This document shows positions 9,194 through 17,218 of a stretch of DNA of 50,327 bases, piece after piece. The notes under the pieces are model-generated. The model ran no database searches, was not told where the DNA came from, and worked only from the letters and a program-made list of their open reading frames with translations. Position 1 is the stretch's first letter; every line of letters begins with the position of its first letter. Source of the stretch: a bacterium (GTDB taxonomy: Bacteria; UBP14; UBA6098; JAFGQG01); assembly GCA_016935765.1 (NCBI GenBank), contig JAFGQG010000124.1:1-50327 (forward strand). Reading direction: 5' to 3'. Made by a program: the position numbers and the translations under genes.

Positions 9194-9220
9194 CCACAGA
9201 GACACAGAGACACAGAGAAA
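9194..9220 (+). repeat. ACAGAGACAC repeat, solo copy
   Basis: Three near-tandem units of CCACAGAGACACAGAGAC lie in the gap between the DUF1667 gene and tldD. Other copies are at 13353-13380 (reverse) and 36958-36985. Confidence 0.7.
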
Positions 9221-9317
9221 AAGAATAGTATAGGCTATGGACTAAAAAAAATGTAGTCAAAGAATTAAATGTTTGTATATTATTACGATTATTGAAAATT
9301 CAAATCAAGGAGATAAG

Positions 9318-10763
9318 ATGAAAGAATTTACAGATCATGCTTTGAATGTGGCAGAGCATAACAATGCGACTTATGCTGACATTAGGATTCTCAAGGAAAA
9401 GAACGAGTTTATCATGACCAAGAACGGTCAGATAGGGAAGTGTGATGAATCGGAGAGTTACGGTTTTGGTGTGAGAGTGATAGTAGATGGTTCGTGGGGG
9501 TTTGCCTCATCGGGCGAGGTTTCGAAAGCGGAGATCGAGCGGGTTACGGAGCTTGCTTGCCGAATTGCGAAATCTTCAGCAAAGTTATCTCATGAGCCGG
9601 TGGTTCTCGCTCCGGAAGATGTGTACGTTGACAGGTGGTACTCACATTTCCTGATAGATCCTTTTGCGGTTCCATTTGAGAAGAAGCTGGAGCTGCTTTT
9701 CGAGATTGACAAGATATTGCGTAAATCTCCAAAGATAAACATAGCTGAAGCAACTATGGGTTTTGAGCAGGAGCACCAGTATTTTGCATCGTCTGAGGGG
9801 AGTTTCATCGAGCAGAAGATACTGCAGTCGGGTGTAGGGTATTCAGCGACCGCAGTTGAAGGCAGTGAGGTACAGAGAAGATCGTATCCGACTTCGTTCG
9901 GGCGGCAGAACATGCAGTGCGGTTATGAACTTGTGGAATCCCTTGAATTAGTAGAGAATGCGGAGCGCATCAGGGAAGAGGCGGTCGGTTTACTAACCGC
10001 GAGGCAGTGCCCATCCGGGAGGATGGATTTGATACTGGAGGGCTCGCAGTTAGCGCTGCAGATCCACGAGTCATGTGGGCATCCTTCAGAGCTTGATCGC
10101 GTAATTGGCATGGAGGCTAACTACGCCGGAACGAGTTTCCTTACTACGGAAAAATATCGTACCTTTAAATATGGTTCGCCTATCGTGAATATAGTTGCGG
10201 ATGGCACGATTCCGGGCGGTTTGGCAACTGTAGGTTATGACGACGACGGTGTCCGCTCCCAGCGGTGGTTCCTCGTGAATCAGGGCATTACGTGGGGTTA
10301 TCTCACCAACCGTGAGCTGGCTCATATCGTGAATGAACCGAGGAGTAAGGGCTGCAACCGCGCGGATGGCTGGGTGCATCTACCAATGGTTCGAATGACC
10401 AACATCAGCCTCTCCCCGGGTGACTGGGAGTACGATGACCTCATCGCCGACACAAAGGATGGCATCCTGATGGAGATAAATAAGAGCTGGTCCATCGATC
10501 AGAGGCGGTTGAATTTCCAGTTCGGGTGCGAGATCGGGTGGCTGATAAAGAACGGTAAGATCACGGAGATGGTGAAGAACCCGACGTACCAGGGTATCAC
10601 ACCGGAATTCTGGGGGAATTGCGACGCGATTTCCAACGAGAAGTACTGGACGCTCTGGGGGGTGAACAACTGTGGGAAGGGTCAGCCCGGTCAGCGCGCG
10701 CAGATGTCGCACGGCGCTTCTCCAGCACGGTTCAGGAACGTTGAAGTTGGTATCGATAAATAA
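9318..10763 (+). CDS. tldD: TldD/PmbA family metallopeptidase
   Basis: 481 residues from the ATG at 9318, chosen because AAGGAGAT lies 6 bases upstream; the frame is open for 15 codons before it. The catalytic zinc motif HESCGH (HExxxH) lies in QIHESCGHPSELDR around residue 255, followed by the conserved LATVGYDDDG segment. TldD normally acts as a heterodimer with TldE/PmbA in peptide processing or quality control; no TldE partner is next to it here. The stop codon directly abuts the left repeat of the GxxExxY element, so a downstream partner could have been separated by that insertion. Cytoplasmic. Confidence 0.9.
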   Translation: MKEFTDHALNVAEHNNATYADIRILKEKNEFIMTKNGQIGKCDESESYGFGVRVIVDGSWGFASSGEVSKAEIERVTELACRIAKSSAKLSHEPVVLAPEDVYVDRWYSHFLIDPFAVPFEKKLELLFEIDKILRKSPKINIAEATMGFEQEHQYFASSEGSFIEQKILQSGVGYSATAVEGSEVQRRSYPTSFGRQNMQCGYELVESLELVENAERIREEAVGLLTARQCPSGRMDLILEGSQLALQIHESCGHPSELDRVIGMEANYAGTSFLTTEKYRTFKYGSPIVNIVADGTIPGGLATVGYDDDGVRSQRWFLVNQGITWGYLTNRELAHIVNEPRSKGCNRADGWVHLPMVRMTNISLSPGDWEYDDLIADTKDGILMEINKSWSIDQRRLNFQFGCEIGWLIKNGKITEMVKNPTYQGITPEFWGNCDAISNEKYWTLWGVNNCGKGQPGQRAQMSHGASPARFRNVEVGIDK

Positions 10764-11216
10764 AGCCACAGATTTACGCAGATTAACACAAATGGTTAAG
10801 AAAGAACAAATATTAATCTACAGCGAACTGTCTTATAAGATTATCGGTTTGGCAATGGAGGTTCATCGGAAATTAGGCCATGGTTACCTGGAAAAAGTTT
10901 ATGAAAATTCGCTAATGGTGCTTTTTCGAAGGGAAAGTATTAAGGCTGAGCAGCAAGTACCTATAAAAGTATATTTCGAAGGTGAGATTGTTAGGGATTA
11001 TCGTGCTGATATTCCCGTTGAGGAGAAGGTGATTTTAGAATTAAGATCTGCAAGTGAAATAACTGATGCTGATAGGGCACAGTCTTTAAACTACTTAAAA
11101 TCAACCGGCAAGAAATTATTGATCCTTATTAATTTTGGAAGAGAGTCGTTGGAATTTGAGAGATTTGTTTGGTGGTTATTAAAGACAATTAGTGAAAATT
11201 CGTGTAATTAGTGGCA
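10764..11216 (+). mobile_element. GxxExxY gene bracketed by inverted GCCAC-type repeats
   Basis: The left end is AGCCACAGATTTACGCAG (from 10764), immediately after the tldD stop. The right end, read on the minus strand from 11216, is TGCCACTAATTACACGAATT. Both begin with GCCAC facing outward, so the unit has terminal-inverted-repeat-like boundaries. The interior is almost entirely one gene. The unit fills the space between two plus-strand genes with no spare bases. The mobile nature is an inference from structure and from solo and ORF-less relatives elsewhere in the window. Confidence 0.5.
10792..11211 (+). CDS. GxxExxY protein (PD-(D/E)XK nuclease superfamily)
   Basis: 139 residues from the ATG at 10792. 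The open frame runs 40 codons further upstream, but that part lies inside tldD and the repeat. The family signature GxxExxY is present as GHGYLEKVY, in KIIGLAMEVHRKLGHGYLE. The core carries DYRADI and then VILELRS, where family members usually have an E-x-K; here the lysine position is arginine (AGA), a one-base change from a lysine codon. That could lower or abolish nuclease activity if the fold is catalytic. The start and the last codons lie within the flanking repeats. The biochemical role of the family is not established. Confidence 0.85.
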   Translation: MVKKEQILIYSELSYKIIGLAMEVHRKLGHGYLEKVYENSLMVLFRRESIKAEQQVPIKVYFEGEIVRDYRADIPVEEKVILELRSASEITDADRAQSLNYLKSTGKKLLILINFGRESLEFERFVWWLLKTISENSCN

Positions 11217-11217
11217 A

Positions 11218-13236
11218 ATGAAAATCAATCAGATAAAAGTTATTCTCAAGAAGGAATTCAAGGAGACTCTTCGCGATAAGAGAACCCTGTTCATCACTAT
11301 TATTTTACCCATTATTCTCTATCCGGTTTTGATTATTGGAATTTCGCAACTCTCCATATTCCAGGTGCAGAAGATACAGGAGAAGACGTTCAAGATTGAT
11401 ATTGAAGGTGAGGAGTTCGCTCCCGGATTGGTAGAGCAGATTGAGGATGATTCGCAGTTCGTGATAGTGGATGCAGAGGATCCGGTCGGAAGTATCAAGG
11501 CGGAGAAGATTCATCTAAATCTGGTGATACCTGAAGGTTTTGAGGATAGTATCGCTAACGAGAAGCAAGTAAGTGTGAAGGTATATTATGACGGCGCTGT
11601 GGAGGAGTCTGAAGCCGCCCAGAATCGCTTATCCGGAATAATAAGGGAATACCGGGTACAGCTCGTTGAGGAGTGGGTTTCAGGAAAGGGATTGAATGCC
11701 GAATTTGTGAGACCGATAGACACTGATTGGGAGAACATCGCCACGCCGAAGAAGATGGGCGCGTACTTTTTTGGGGGGATTCTCGCGTTCTTCGTGATAG
11801 TGATGGTCATAACAGGGGCTTATTACCCATCTATCGATATGTTCGCGGGGGAGAAGGAGCGCGGCACCCTCGAGACCCTGTTGGTGAGTCCTGCAGGAAG
11901 GCTTGAGATAGTGGTTGGAAAATATCTCACCGTATTCATCCTGGCGATGATAACAGCGGTGCTGAACCTTGCAAGCATGGGGATTACGCTCACCCACGGT
12001 ATGTTCCTGATGGAAAAGGCTGCGGATATTAAATTCTCTATCGATATTACGAGTTTACTTTCAATTTTTGTAATACTTGTGCCACTTGCTGCACTGTTCT
12101 CTGCGATATTCATATCGCTATCAGCTTTCGCGAAAAGTTACAAGGAAGCGCAGAGCTACCTGACACCCTTATTCATAATTTCCGAGCTTCCCGCGATGAT
12201 CGTACTCCTTCCCGGAATGCAGCTAACAAATGCTGTTGCTTTCATACCGGTTGTAAATGTGGCTTTATTATTCAAGGAAATGCTGATGGGGAAATTTATC
12301 GCTGCCCATGTGATTTTCGTGTTTCTGTCCATGTCGATTTACGCTGCTCTCGCGCTGAAATGGGCTTCCAAATTGCTGCGTAAAGAGGATGTTCTCGTTG
12401 GTGATAAGCTGGAATCACCGTTTAAATACCTTTTTAGAAAACGTACAATAATTATAGCGGATTACCCTAATATGGGGGATAGCATATTTCTATTCATTTT
12501 TTGCCTTCTGCTTCTATGGTTTATCGGGCAGCCGCTTCAATTGAACAATATTATAACCGGTTTGATCATTACGGAATTAGCGCTGGTGTTTCTTCCTTCT
12601 CTGATTCTATGTAAAAAATATGGGATAACGCCTTCTAAATTAGGATTGAGTTTGCCATCTCTACGTAACTTTTTGCTCATAATCCCTTTAGCAGTTGCCG
12701 GATTTGTCGTGGGCAGCCAGACGCAGGTTTTCTCAAGCTGGATTTTTCCACCGCCGACAGATTATATAGGGAGATTTACTGAGATGCTGGGAGACCTTGG
12801 AGATATTGGATTGTGGAATGGGCTGCTGGTGATCTCGATTCTCCCGGGGATATGCGAGGAATTCCTGTTCCGCGGGTACATACAAACCGGGCTGGTAAAG
12901 AAATGGGGCAAGGTCTGGGGTGTCTTGGTCGCAAGCTTGTTGTTCGCAGTTTTTCACCTCGATCCGTACCGCTTCCTGGGTGTTTTTATCCTGGGCATAA
13001 TACTCGGGATAATATTCGTTTCGACGGGTTCACTTCTCCTTTCGATGCTGGCGCATGTCCTTATCAACGGAACTTCTTTTTGCTTATCATATTTTGGAAC
13101 TTTAGAGCAACTGGAACAAATACTCGAGGATAAAATACTTTTTGTTGCGTTATTTTTACTTTCAATTACATTGGTTTACATATTATTAAGATTAATTAAG
13201 GGAAACTCTGTTAACTGGATAAAGTCAAGTCGATGA
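11218..13236 (+). CDS. ABC-2 type permease fused to a CPBP intramembrane protease
   Basis: 672 residues. The first 400 or so form a NatB/ABC-2 export permease: an N-terminal cytoplasmic helix and membrane segment (TLFITIILPIILYPVLII), a large extracytoplasmic loop, then five or six membrane helices with GEKERGTLETLLVSP. The C-terminal part (about 430-672) is a CPBP/Abi-type metalloprotease domain with EEFLFRG (near residue 546), FAVFH (near 579) and AHVLING (near 611). This fusion is known in other phyla. No ATP-binding subunit (NatA) is adjacent, although the GxxExxY element ends only 2 bases before this ATG and may have split an operon. No good Shine-Dalgarno is visible, consistent with a disturbed 5' region. 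Substrate unknown. Confidence 0.85.
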   Translation: MKINQIKVILKKEFKETLRDKRTLFITIILPIILYPVLIIGISQLSIFQVQKIQEKTFKIDIEGEEFAPGLVEQIEDDSQFVIVDAEDPVGSIKAEKIHLNLVIPEGFEDSIANEKQVSVKVYYDGAVEESEAAQNRLSGIIREYRVQLVEEWVSGKGLNAEFVRPIDTDWENIATPKKMGAYFFGGILAFFVIVMVITGAYYPSIDMFAGEKERGTLETLLVSPAGRLEIVVGKYLTVFILAMITAVLNLASMGITLTHGMFLMEKAADIKFSIDITSLLSIFVILVPLAALFSAIFISLSAFAKSYKEAQSYLTPLFIISELPAMIVLLPGMQLTNAVAFIPVVNVALLFKEMLMGKFIAAHVIFVFLSMSIYAALALKWASKLLRKEDVLVGDKLESPFKYLFRKRTIIIADYPNMGDSIFLFIFCLLLLWFIGQPLQLNNIITGLIITELALVFLPSLILCKKYGITPSKLGLSLPSLRNFLLIIPLAVAGFVVGSQTQVFSSWIFPPPTDYIGRFTEMLGDLGDIGLWNGLLVISILPGICEEFLFRGYIQTGLVKKWGKVWGVLVASLLFAVFHLDPYRFLGVFILGIILGIIFVSTGSLLLSMLAHVLINGTSFCLSYFGTLEQLEQILEDKILFVALFLLSITLVYILLRLIKGNSVNWIKSSR

Positions 13237-13289
13237 CAGCAAATAAAAATCTTCGAATCCTAAGTGATGGTCGATTCCCCGGCTTCGTT

Positions 13290-13310
13290 TGCACCATCAC
13301 GGGTGGTGCA
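13290..13310. repeat. Small hairpin TGCACCA/TGGTGCA
   Basis: A perfect 7-bp inverted repeat (13290-13296 and 13304-13310) with a 7-nt loop lies between the permease and kdsC genes. There is no T-run, so it is more like a dispersed palindrome than a terminator. Confidence 0.45.
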
Positions 13311-13352
13311 CTCCAAAACTCCTCAATTTCAATTTTCCATATTCTTTCTTTT

Positions 13353-13426
13353 CTTCTCTGTGTCTCCGTGACTCTGTGGTTCAATTTTTTTTTCATCCAA
13401 TCATCCATCCCTCCAACCATCCATTT
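13353..13426. repeat. Composite repeat: reversed ACAGAGACAC block plus ATCC block
   Basis: 13353-13380 is the reverse complement of the ACCACAGAGTCACGGAGACAC repeat type. It is followed, after a T-run, by ATCC-rich units (CATCCAATCATCCATCC, 13397-13424). The same ATCC block recurs at 25621-25650 and, inside a coding sequence, at 48640-48668. The block lies just upstream of kdsC. Confidence 0.65.
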
Positions 13427-13443
13427 TTAAACCTGGATTTATA

Positions 13444-13989
13444 ATGAAAGCATACAATTTAGCAAAAAAGATCTCGAAGATTAAATACCTCATCCTGGAT
13501 GTCGATGGGGTTTTAACCCGTGGTGGAATATATTACGGTAAAAAGGACCACGAGATAAAGAGGTTCGATGTGAAGGATGGCTTATCCATATTCGTTGCGG
13601 AGAAAGTGGGTTTAAAGGTCGGGATAATTTCGGGCAAGAGTTCGGACGCTTTGAAGAGAAGGGGAGAGGAGTTGGGTGTCGCTGATCTTATCCAGGGTGT
13701 GCCTGACAAGCTGGAATCTTATGAGGAGATCAAGAAGAAGCACGGTCTCAAGGATGAGGAAATGGCGTTCATCGGGGATGATATTATCGATCTCTCGGTC
13801 CTCGTCCAGGTGGGGTTTGCAGCATGTACTCGGGATGCAATGCCAGAAGTGAAACAAGTGGTGGACTACATTGCAGTTAGGAAAGGTGGAGAAGGTGCGG
13901 TCAGAGAGGTGATAGACCTGATATTGTACCTCAAACAGATCGATATAAAAAATTTCCCCTTGCCATTTATAATTCCGGATGTAACATAG
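13444..13989 (+). CDS. kdsC: KdsC-type HAD phosphatase (KDO 8-phosphate phosphatase)
   Basis: 181 residues, typical for the tetrameric C0-type HAD phosphatase KdsC, which removes phosphate from 3-deoxy-D-manno-octulosonate 8-phosphate in LPS inner-core synthesis. It shows the HAD motif I nucleophile DVDGVLT (near residue 19), motif II IISGKSS, a lysine in VPDKLE, and motif IV FIGDDIIDL. The related YrbI-like sialic or legionaminic acid phosphatases are an alternative, since no kdsA/kdsB/kdsD gene is nearby. Its presence supports a diderm cell envelope. Confidence 0.85.
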   Translation: MKAYNLAKKISKIKYLILDVDGVLTRGGIYYGKKDHEIKRFDVKDGLSIFVAEKVGLKVGIISGKSSDALKRRGEELGVADLIQGVPDKLESYEEIKKKHGLKDEEMAFIGDDIIDLSVLVQVGFAACTRDAMPEVKQVVDYIAVRKGGEGAVREVIDLILYLKQIDIKNFPLPFIIPDVT

Positions 13990-14040
13990 AGTATATGGGC
14001 TAGAAACTACAGTTAACATTTTGTTAAGTACAATAATTTT

Positions 14041-14100
14041 GAACAGGTTATCCGGTGATCGGGAAATCCGTTTATCCGTGCATCCGGCAACCCGGGATAA
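14041..14100 (+). repeat. Degenerate ATCCG repeat
   Basis: Spaced TTATCCG/GCATCCGG units (for example CCGTTTATCCGTGCATCCGG) lie between kdsC and the broken PorV-like gene. This is a third type of dispersed intergenic repeat. Confidence 0.45.
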
Positions 14101-14186
14101 AAACAAGGAAAATGAAACCAAAGTAAAGCGTACTTAAGACCATTGCATAGACTAAACCTTCGTAGAAGGTAAATAATTGTAGAAAG

Positions 14187-15352
14187 ATGAAAACTGTTAT
14201 CTTTAATACTTATAATTTTTTTGCTATTTTCTTCAAGTATGGCTTCTTCACTTTCTCAGCAAGCGGAACAGGGCAGGTCGCAATCCGGTGTTTCTTTTCT
14301 CTTAACCTACCCAGACGCTGTCGGTTTCAGCATGGGCGGAGCAGGACTTGCCTTCGGAAACGAAGCATATACCGCTTTTTACAACCCGGGAGCTATGGTG
14401 TTACATAAAAACCGGTTTAATTTCGGGAATACTTATTCCAAATGGTTACCGAAATCCTCAGGTAATAGCCAGGAATATAGCGTATTTGCCAACTATGATT
14501 TTGGCCCAAGGAGCAAGCTGGGACGTATAGGTTTCGGGTACCTCAATAGCCACGTGGAAGATGAGCTTTGGCTTGACTCCGATGAATTGTTACTAGGTTA
14601 CTTTGACAAAAAAGAATATTTACTGATGCTTTCTTATGCTCACCCGATAATTCAAAATGAGAATCACATCTTAGGGTTTGGTACGAGTATGAAATATATA
14701 TTCGGAAAAGATAAGTAATTCTATGTTTGATGGGACAGCTATGATCGGTACTTTTGCTGCCGACTTTGGTTTTGCCTACTCTTTTCAAAATGATTATCCG
14801 AACTTTGCTTGGGATTTGAGAGCAGGAATAACACTTCAGAATATCGGTTCTGATATTTATTATGAAGAATATGACCAAGAGAGAAAATTGCCCCAAGTAC
14901 TAAGAATGGGATTAAGTTATTCATTTACAAAGAAATCTAACGATAAACCGGTTCTTAAAGTAACTCCGCAGTTTGAGTATCAAGTAGGTCTTGTAAGTAA
15001 CGGAGGCGGCGACGAATGGAGCGAGTATCCTAAGAGCATTGGAATCGATATCTCTTTCTTTGAAATTCTATCCCTGCGCGCTGGTTATCTAATGGCTTAT
15101 GACTATTATTGTGACTATTACTTTGGTACCGGTACCGATAACGATAGAAGTGAGTGGAAAAGCACTGACGATTATGCTCTGGGTTTTGGACTCAATATCT
15201 CTGAAATATTAGTAAAATTAAATGGTATCAAGGGTGAGTTTCCAGCTTCTATTATGTTGGATTTCGGATGTGTCCCTGAAAAAAACCACGTTCGAAACGG
15301 TCCTTTACCATTCTCAATTTCATTTGTTAGTTCTTTCGACTTTTCAAAGTGA
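14187..15352 (+). pseudogene. PorV/PorQ-like outer-membrane barrel gene with two A-tract frameshifts
   Basis: Read through, this encodes about 387 residues parallel to the intact gene at 15399. It has a signal peptide, then LTYPDAVGFSMGGAGLAFG and TAFYNPGAM (the PorV-like GMGGA...NPAG motif), and a beta-barrel with alternating aromatic strands to FDFSK. Two lesions split it. The ATG at 14187 is out of frame with the hydrophobic signal segment (LLSLILIIFLLFSSSMA), and the frame changes again at 14706-14709. In both places the local sequence has four A residues, and removing one A restores an uninterrupted frame (MKLLSLIL... and IFGKISNSMFDG). It is either a pseudogene, a phase-variable gene or has two base-calling errors. 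Translation might also start at CTG 14194 or TTG 14221, giving a truncated N-terminal piece. Confidence 0.75.
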
Positions 15353-15398
15353 GATTTTTCTTTCTTTTAATCAAAAATAATTATATTATGTATTAGCT

Positions 15399-16604
15399 AT
15401 GGGAAGAGAATTAAAAATTATAATCACCGGAATAGCAGCGCTGGTCCTGATACATGTTAACTTATCAGCAACGCCATTTTTTAGTGAAAATATTTTTAGT
15501 TCGAAGTACTTCTATTACGATTATGAAAGCAGTGGCGGTTCTTTACTCTCATTTCCTTACCTTGCAAGTATCCCCGACGCGGTTAATTTCGGGATTGGGA
15601 CCCCGGGTTGTATGTTCGGGAATGACGCAACCGTCGCATTTTACAATCCAGGGGCAATGATCCTCCTGGATACCAAGGTGAATTTGGGGATGTCATTCTC
15701 CAGTCGAATGCCCGGTATCTCTCCTTACGATATCGAACAATATACTATGTTCGCGAATTATAACGGGGATGATTATTTCCTGGGTGAACTCGGCAGCTTC
15801 GGAATTGGATTCCAGTCGGTGAGCAATATTTATTCTGGGGATTTGTTGACGGAGCCAGTGGGTCCGGACAGTTGGGAATTAGGTCTTCTTTTATCCTATG
15901 CTTATCCTTTAATCTATGGTATCGAGCATAAATTGGGACTGGGTTTCTCCGGGAAGTTTTTCCACTCTGATCTTGAACCAGCTTCCATTCTTATTGGTGA
16001 ATCACCAGACAGAGACGCAAGAAATGGATTCGGACTTGATCTTGGGTTAGCATACTCATACCAGAAGAAAGAACTATCCTATGCTTATGGTGTCAAAGCG
16101 GGATTGTCTTTTACCAATATCGGTCCAAAATACAAGTATTATAATTCGAATGAAAATTATCCCCTTCCTGCCACATTCAGGTTTGGTATTGGTTTCTCCT
16201 ATTCGGAGTATTACAGAAGCTTATGTATAATAAAACTTGAGCCACAGCTAGCCATTTCCAAATCCCTTATAAATATGTGGGATGATCCTGCACTGAAAGA
16301 ATGGCATGAAGCTGAGAAAACTATAGGGATCGGGGTTTCCTTACTGGAAATAATCAGGTTACATGCTGGCTATATAATCGATTATGATTATACTCTCAAG
16401 GATACCGACTATTACGGTCCGGGATCCCAGGATGATGGATATGATCCTGACTATTGGGAATCTAAGAATATTGTCATTTATGGGGTTGGGCTGGAATTCT
16501 CCAAAAAGATGTTAGAATTCATGCCTTTTACTCTCAGAATAGATTTTTCGCATGTTCTAAATGAACCTGGTGATGACTGGGCTTTGAATCTTGTGGTACA
16601 ATAG
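15399..16604 (+). CDS. PorV/PorQ-like outer-membrane beta-barrel protein
   Basis: 401 residues with an N-terminal signal peptide (MGRELKIIITGIAALVLIHV...). It has the motif block IPDAVNFGIGTPGCMFG / ATVAFYNPGAM near residues 60-90, equivalent to the GMGGA...NPAGL signature of PorV/PorQ/UPF0164 proteins, followed by amphipathic aromatic-rich strands and a C-terminal strand (LNLVVQ). PorV-type proteins bind T9SS cargo or lipids in the outer membrane, which fits a window full of CTD-bearing cargo, but a FadL-like transport role is also possible. It is a tandem paralogue of the broken gene 47 bases upstream. Confidence 0.75.
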   Translation: MGRELKIIITGIAALVLIHVNLSATPFFSENIFSSKYFYYDYESSGGSLLSFPYLASIPDAVNFGIGTPGCMFGNDATVAFYNPGAMILLDTKVNLGMSFSSRMPGISPYDIEQYTMFANYNGDDYFLGELGSFGIGFQSVSNIYSGDLLTEPVGPDSWELGLLLSYAYPLIYGIEHKLGLGFSGKFFHSDLEPASILIGESPDRDARNGFGLDLGLAYSYQKKELSYAYGVKAGLSFTNIGPKYKYYNSNENYPLPATFRFGIGFSYSEYYRSLCIIKLEPQLAISKSLINMWDDPALKEWHEAEKTIGIGVSLLEIIRLHAGYIIDYDYTLKDTDYYGPGSQDDGYDPDYWESKNIVIYGVGLEFSKKMLEFMPFTLRIDFSHVLNEPGDDWALNLVVQ

Positions 16605-17206
16605 ATGCTGAGCAGGATTCTAGTTGCGGGAATCTAATTCAAATATCAGCATTTGATAGGCCAAAGCTAGTTTTAATAAACATGCTGTACTTTGGAATAA
16701 GATACTTCATGATAATTTAGTTACTCATAATTTAAAATTAATTTAAGTAAGTTGTTGCCTTACAATTAAATATCATAATATCACTCAGCATGACAGTCTT
16801 TTTTTTTCGAAGGGAACGCACAAAAGCACCCCCAACAACAAAAAAATGAACGTGAAGTTTCTGCAAGAAACTTCCAAAATTTCAGCCTTGCTGAAATTAG
16901 TCATCAAGAAACACATTAGAACAATATACTATCTATAGAATTTTCCCCTTTTCTGTTAATCTAACTACCAAGAAAAAACAGTTGAAGGATCCTATTCCAA
17001 CACCAGCATTTGATAAGTCACAATACTATTCAGGATTAATCATTCAAACAAGTTCATTCAGGATTAGTAGTAATCAGAATTTCCCATTTCTGCTTATATT
17101 TCTCACTTGATGTTCTTAAATTATGTTCAGAAAAAAAACCTTGTCATAAATAATTTTATATATATAATATTCCATAATAATTCGCTTGTGTTTGTTTATT
17201 TGAATT
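16605..17206. other. 600-bp intergenic region with paired hairpins
   Basis: AT-rich spacer ahead of the giant Ig-repeat gene. It contains the two-hairpin element at 16854-16898, a duplicated CAGCATTTGATA motif (near 16650 and 17003) and a duplicated TTCAGGATTA (near 17031 and 17058). No ORF with protein-like composition is seen. A promoter for the 17219 gene is expected in 17120-17200 but none stands out. Confidence 0.5.
16854..16898. repeat. Bipartite hairpin element, copy 1
   Basis: Hairpin 1 is GAAGTTTCT/AGAAACTTC (9-bp perfect stem, GCA loop, 16854-16874). Hairpin 2 is AATTTCAGC/GCTGAAATT (9-bp perfect stem, CTT loop, 16878-16898). They are 3 bases apart and followed by AG. A related bipartite element lies at 36858-36895. 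Confidence 0.75.
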
Positions 17207-17218
17207 TTGAACGGCCTA

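Noticed and set aside
9194-9220. ACAGAGACAC units as a CRISPR array
   Set aside because: The units are contiguous and degenerate, with no unique spacers and no cas genes in the window.
9273-9317. Earlier start for the TldD gene
   Set aside because: The ATG at 9318 has a strong ribosome site at the right distance and the family begins there; the upstream codons are not conserved-looking.
10672-10791. N-terminal extension of the GxxExxY protein
   Set aside because: It overlaps tldD and the flanking repeat; the family starts near the ATG at 10792.
11680-11997. Minus-strand ORFs inside the permease gene
   Set aside because: Shadows of a clear plus-strand membrane protein.
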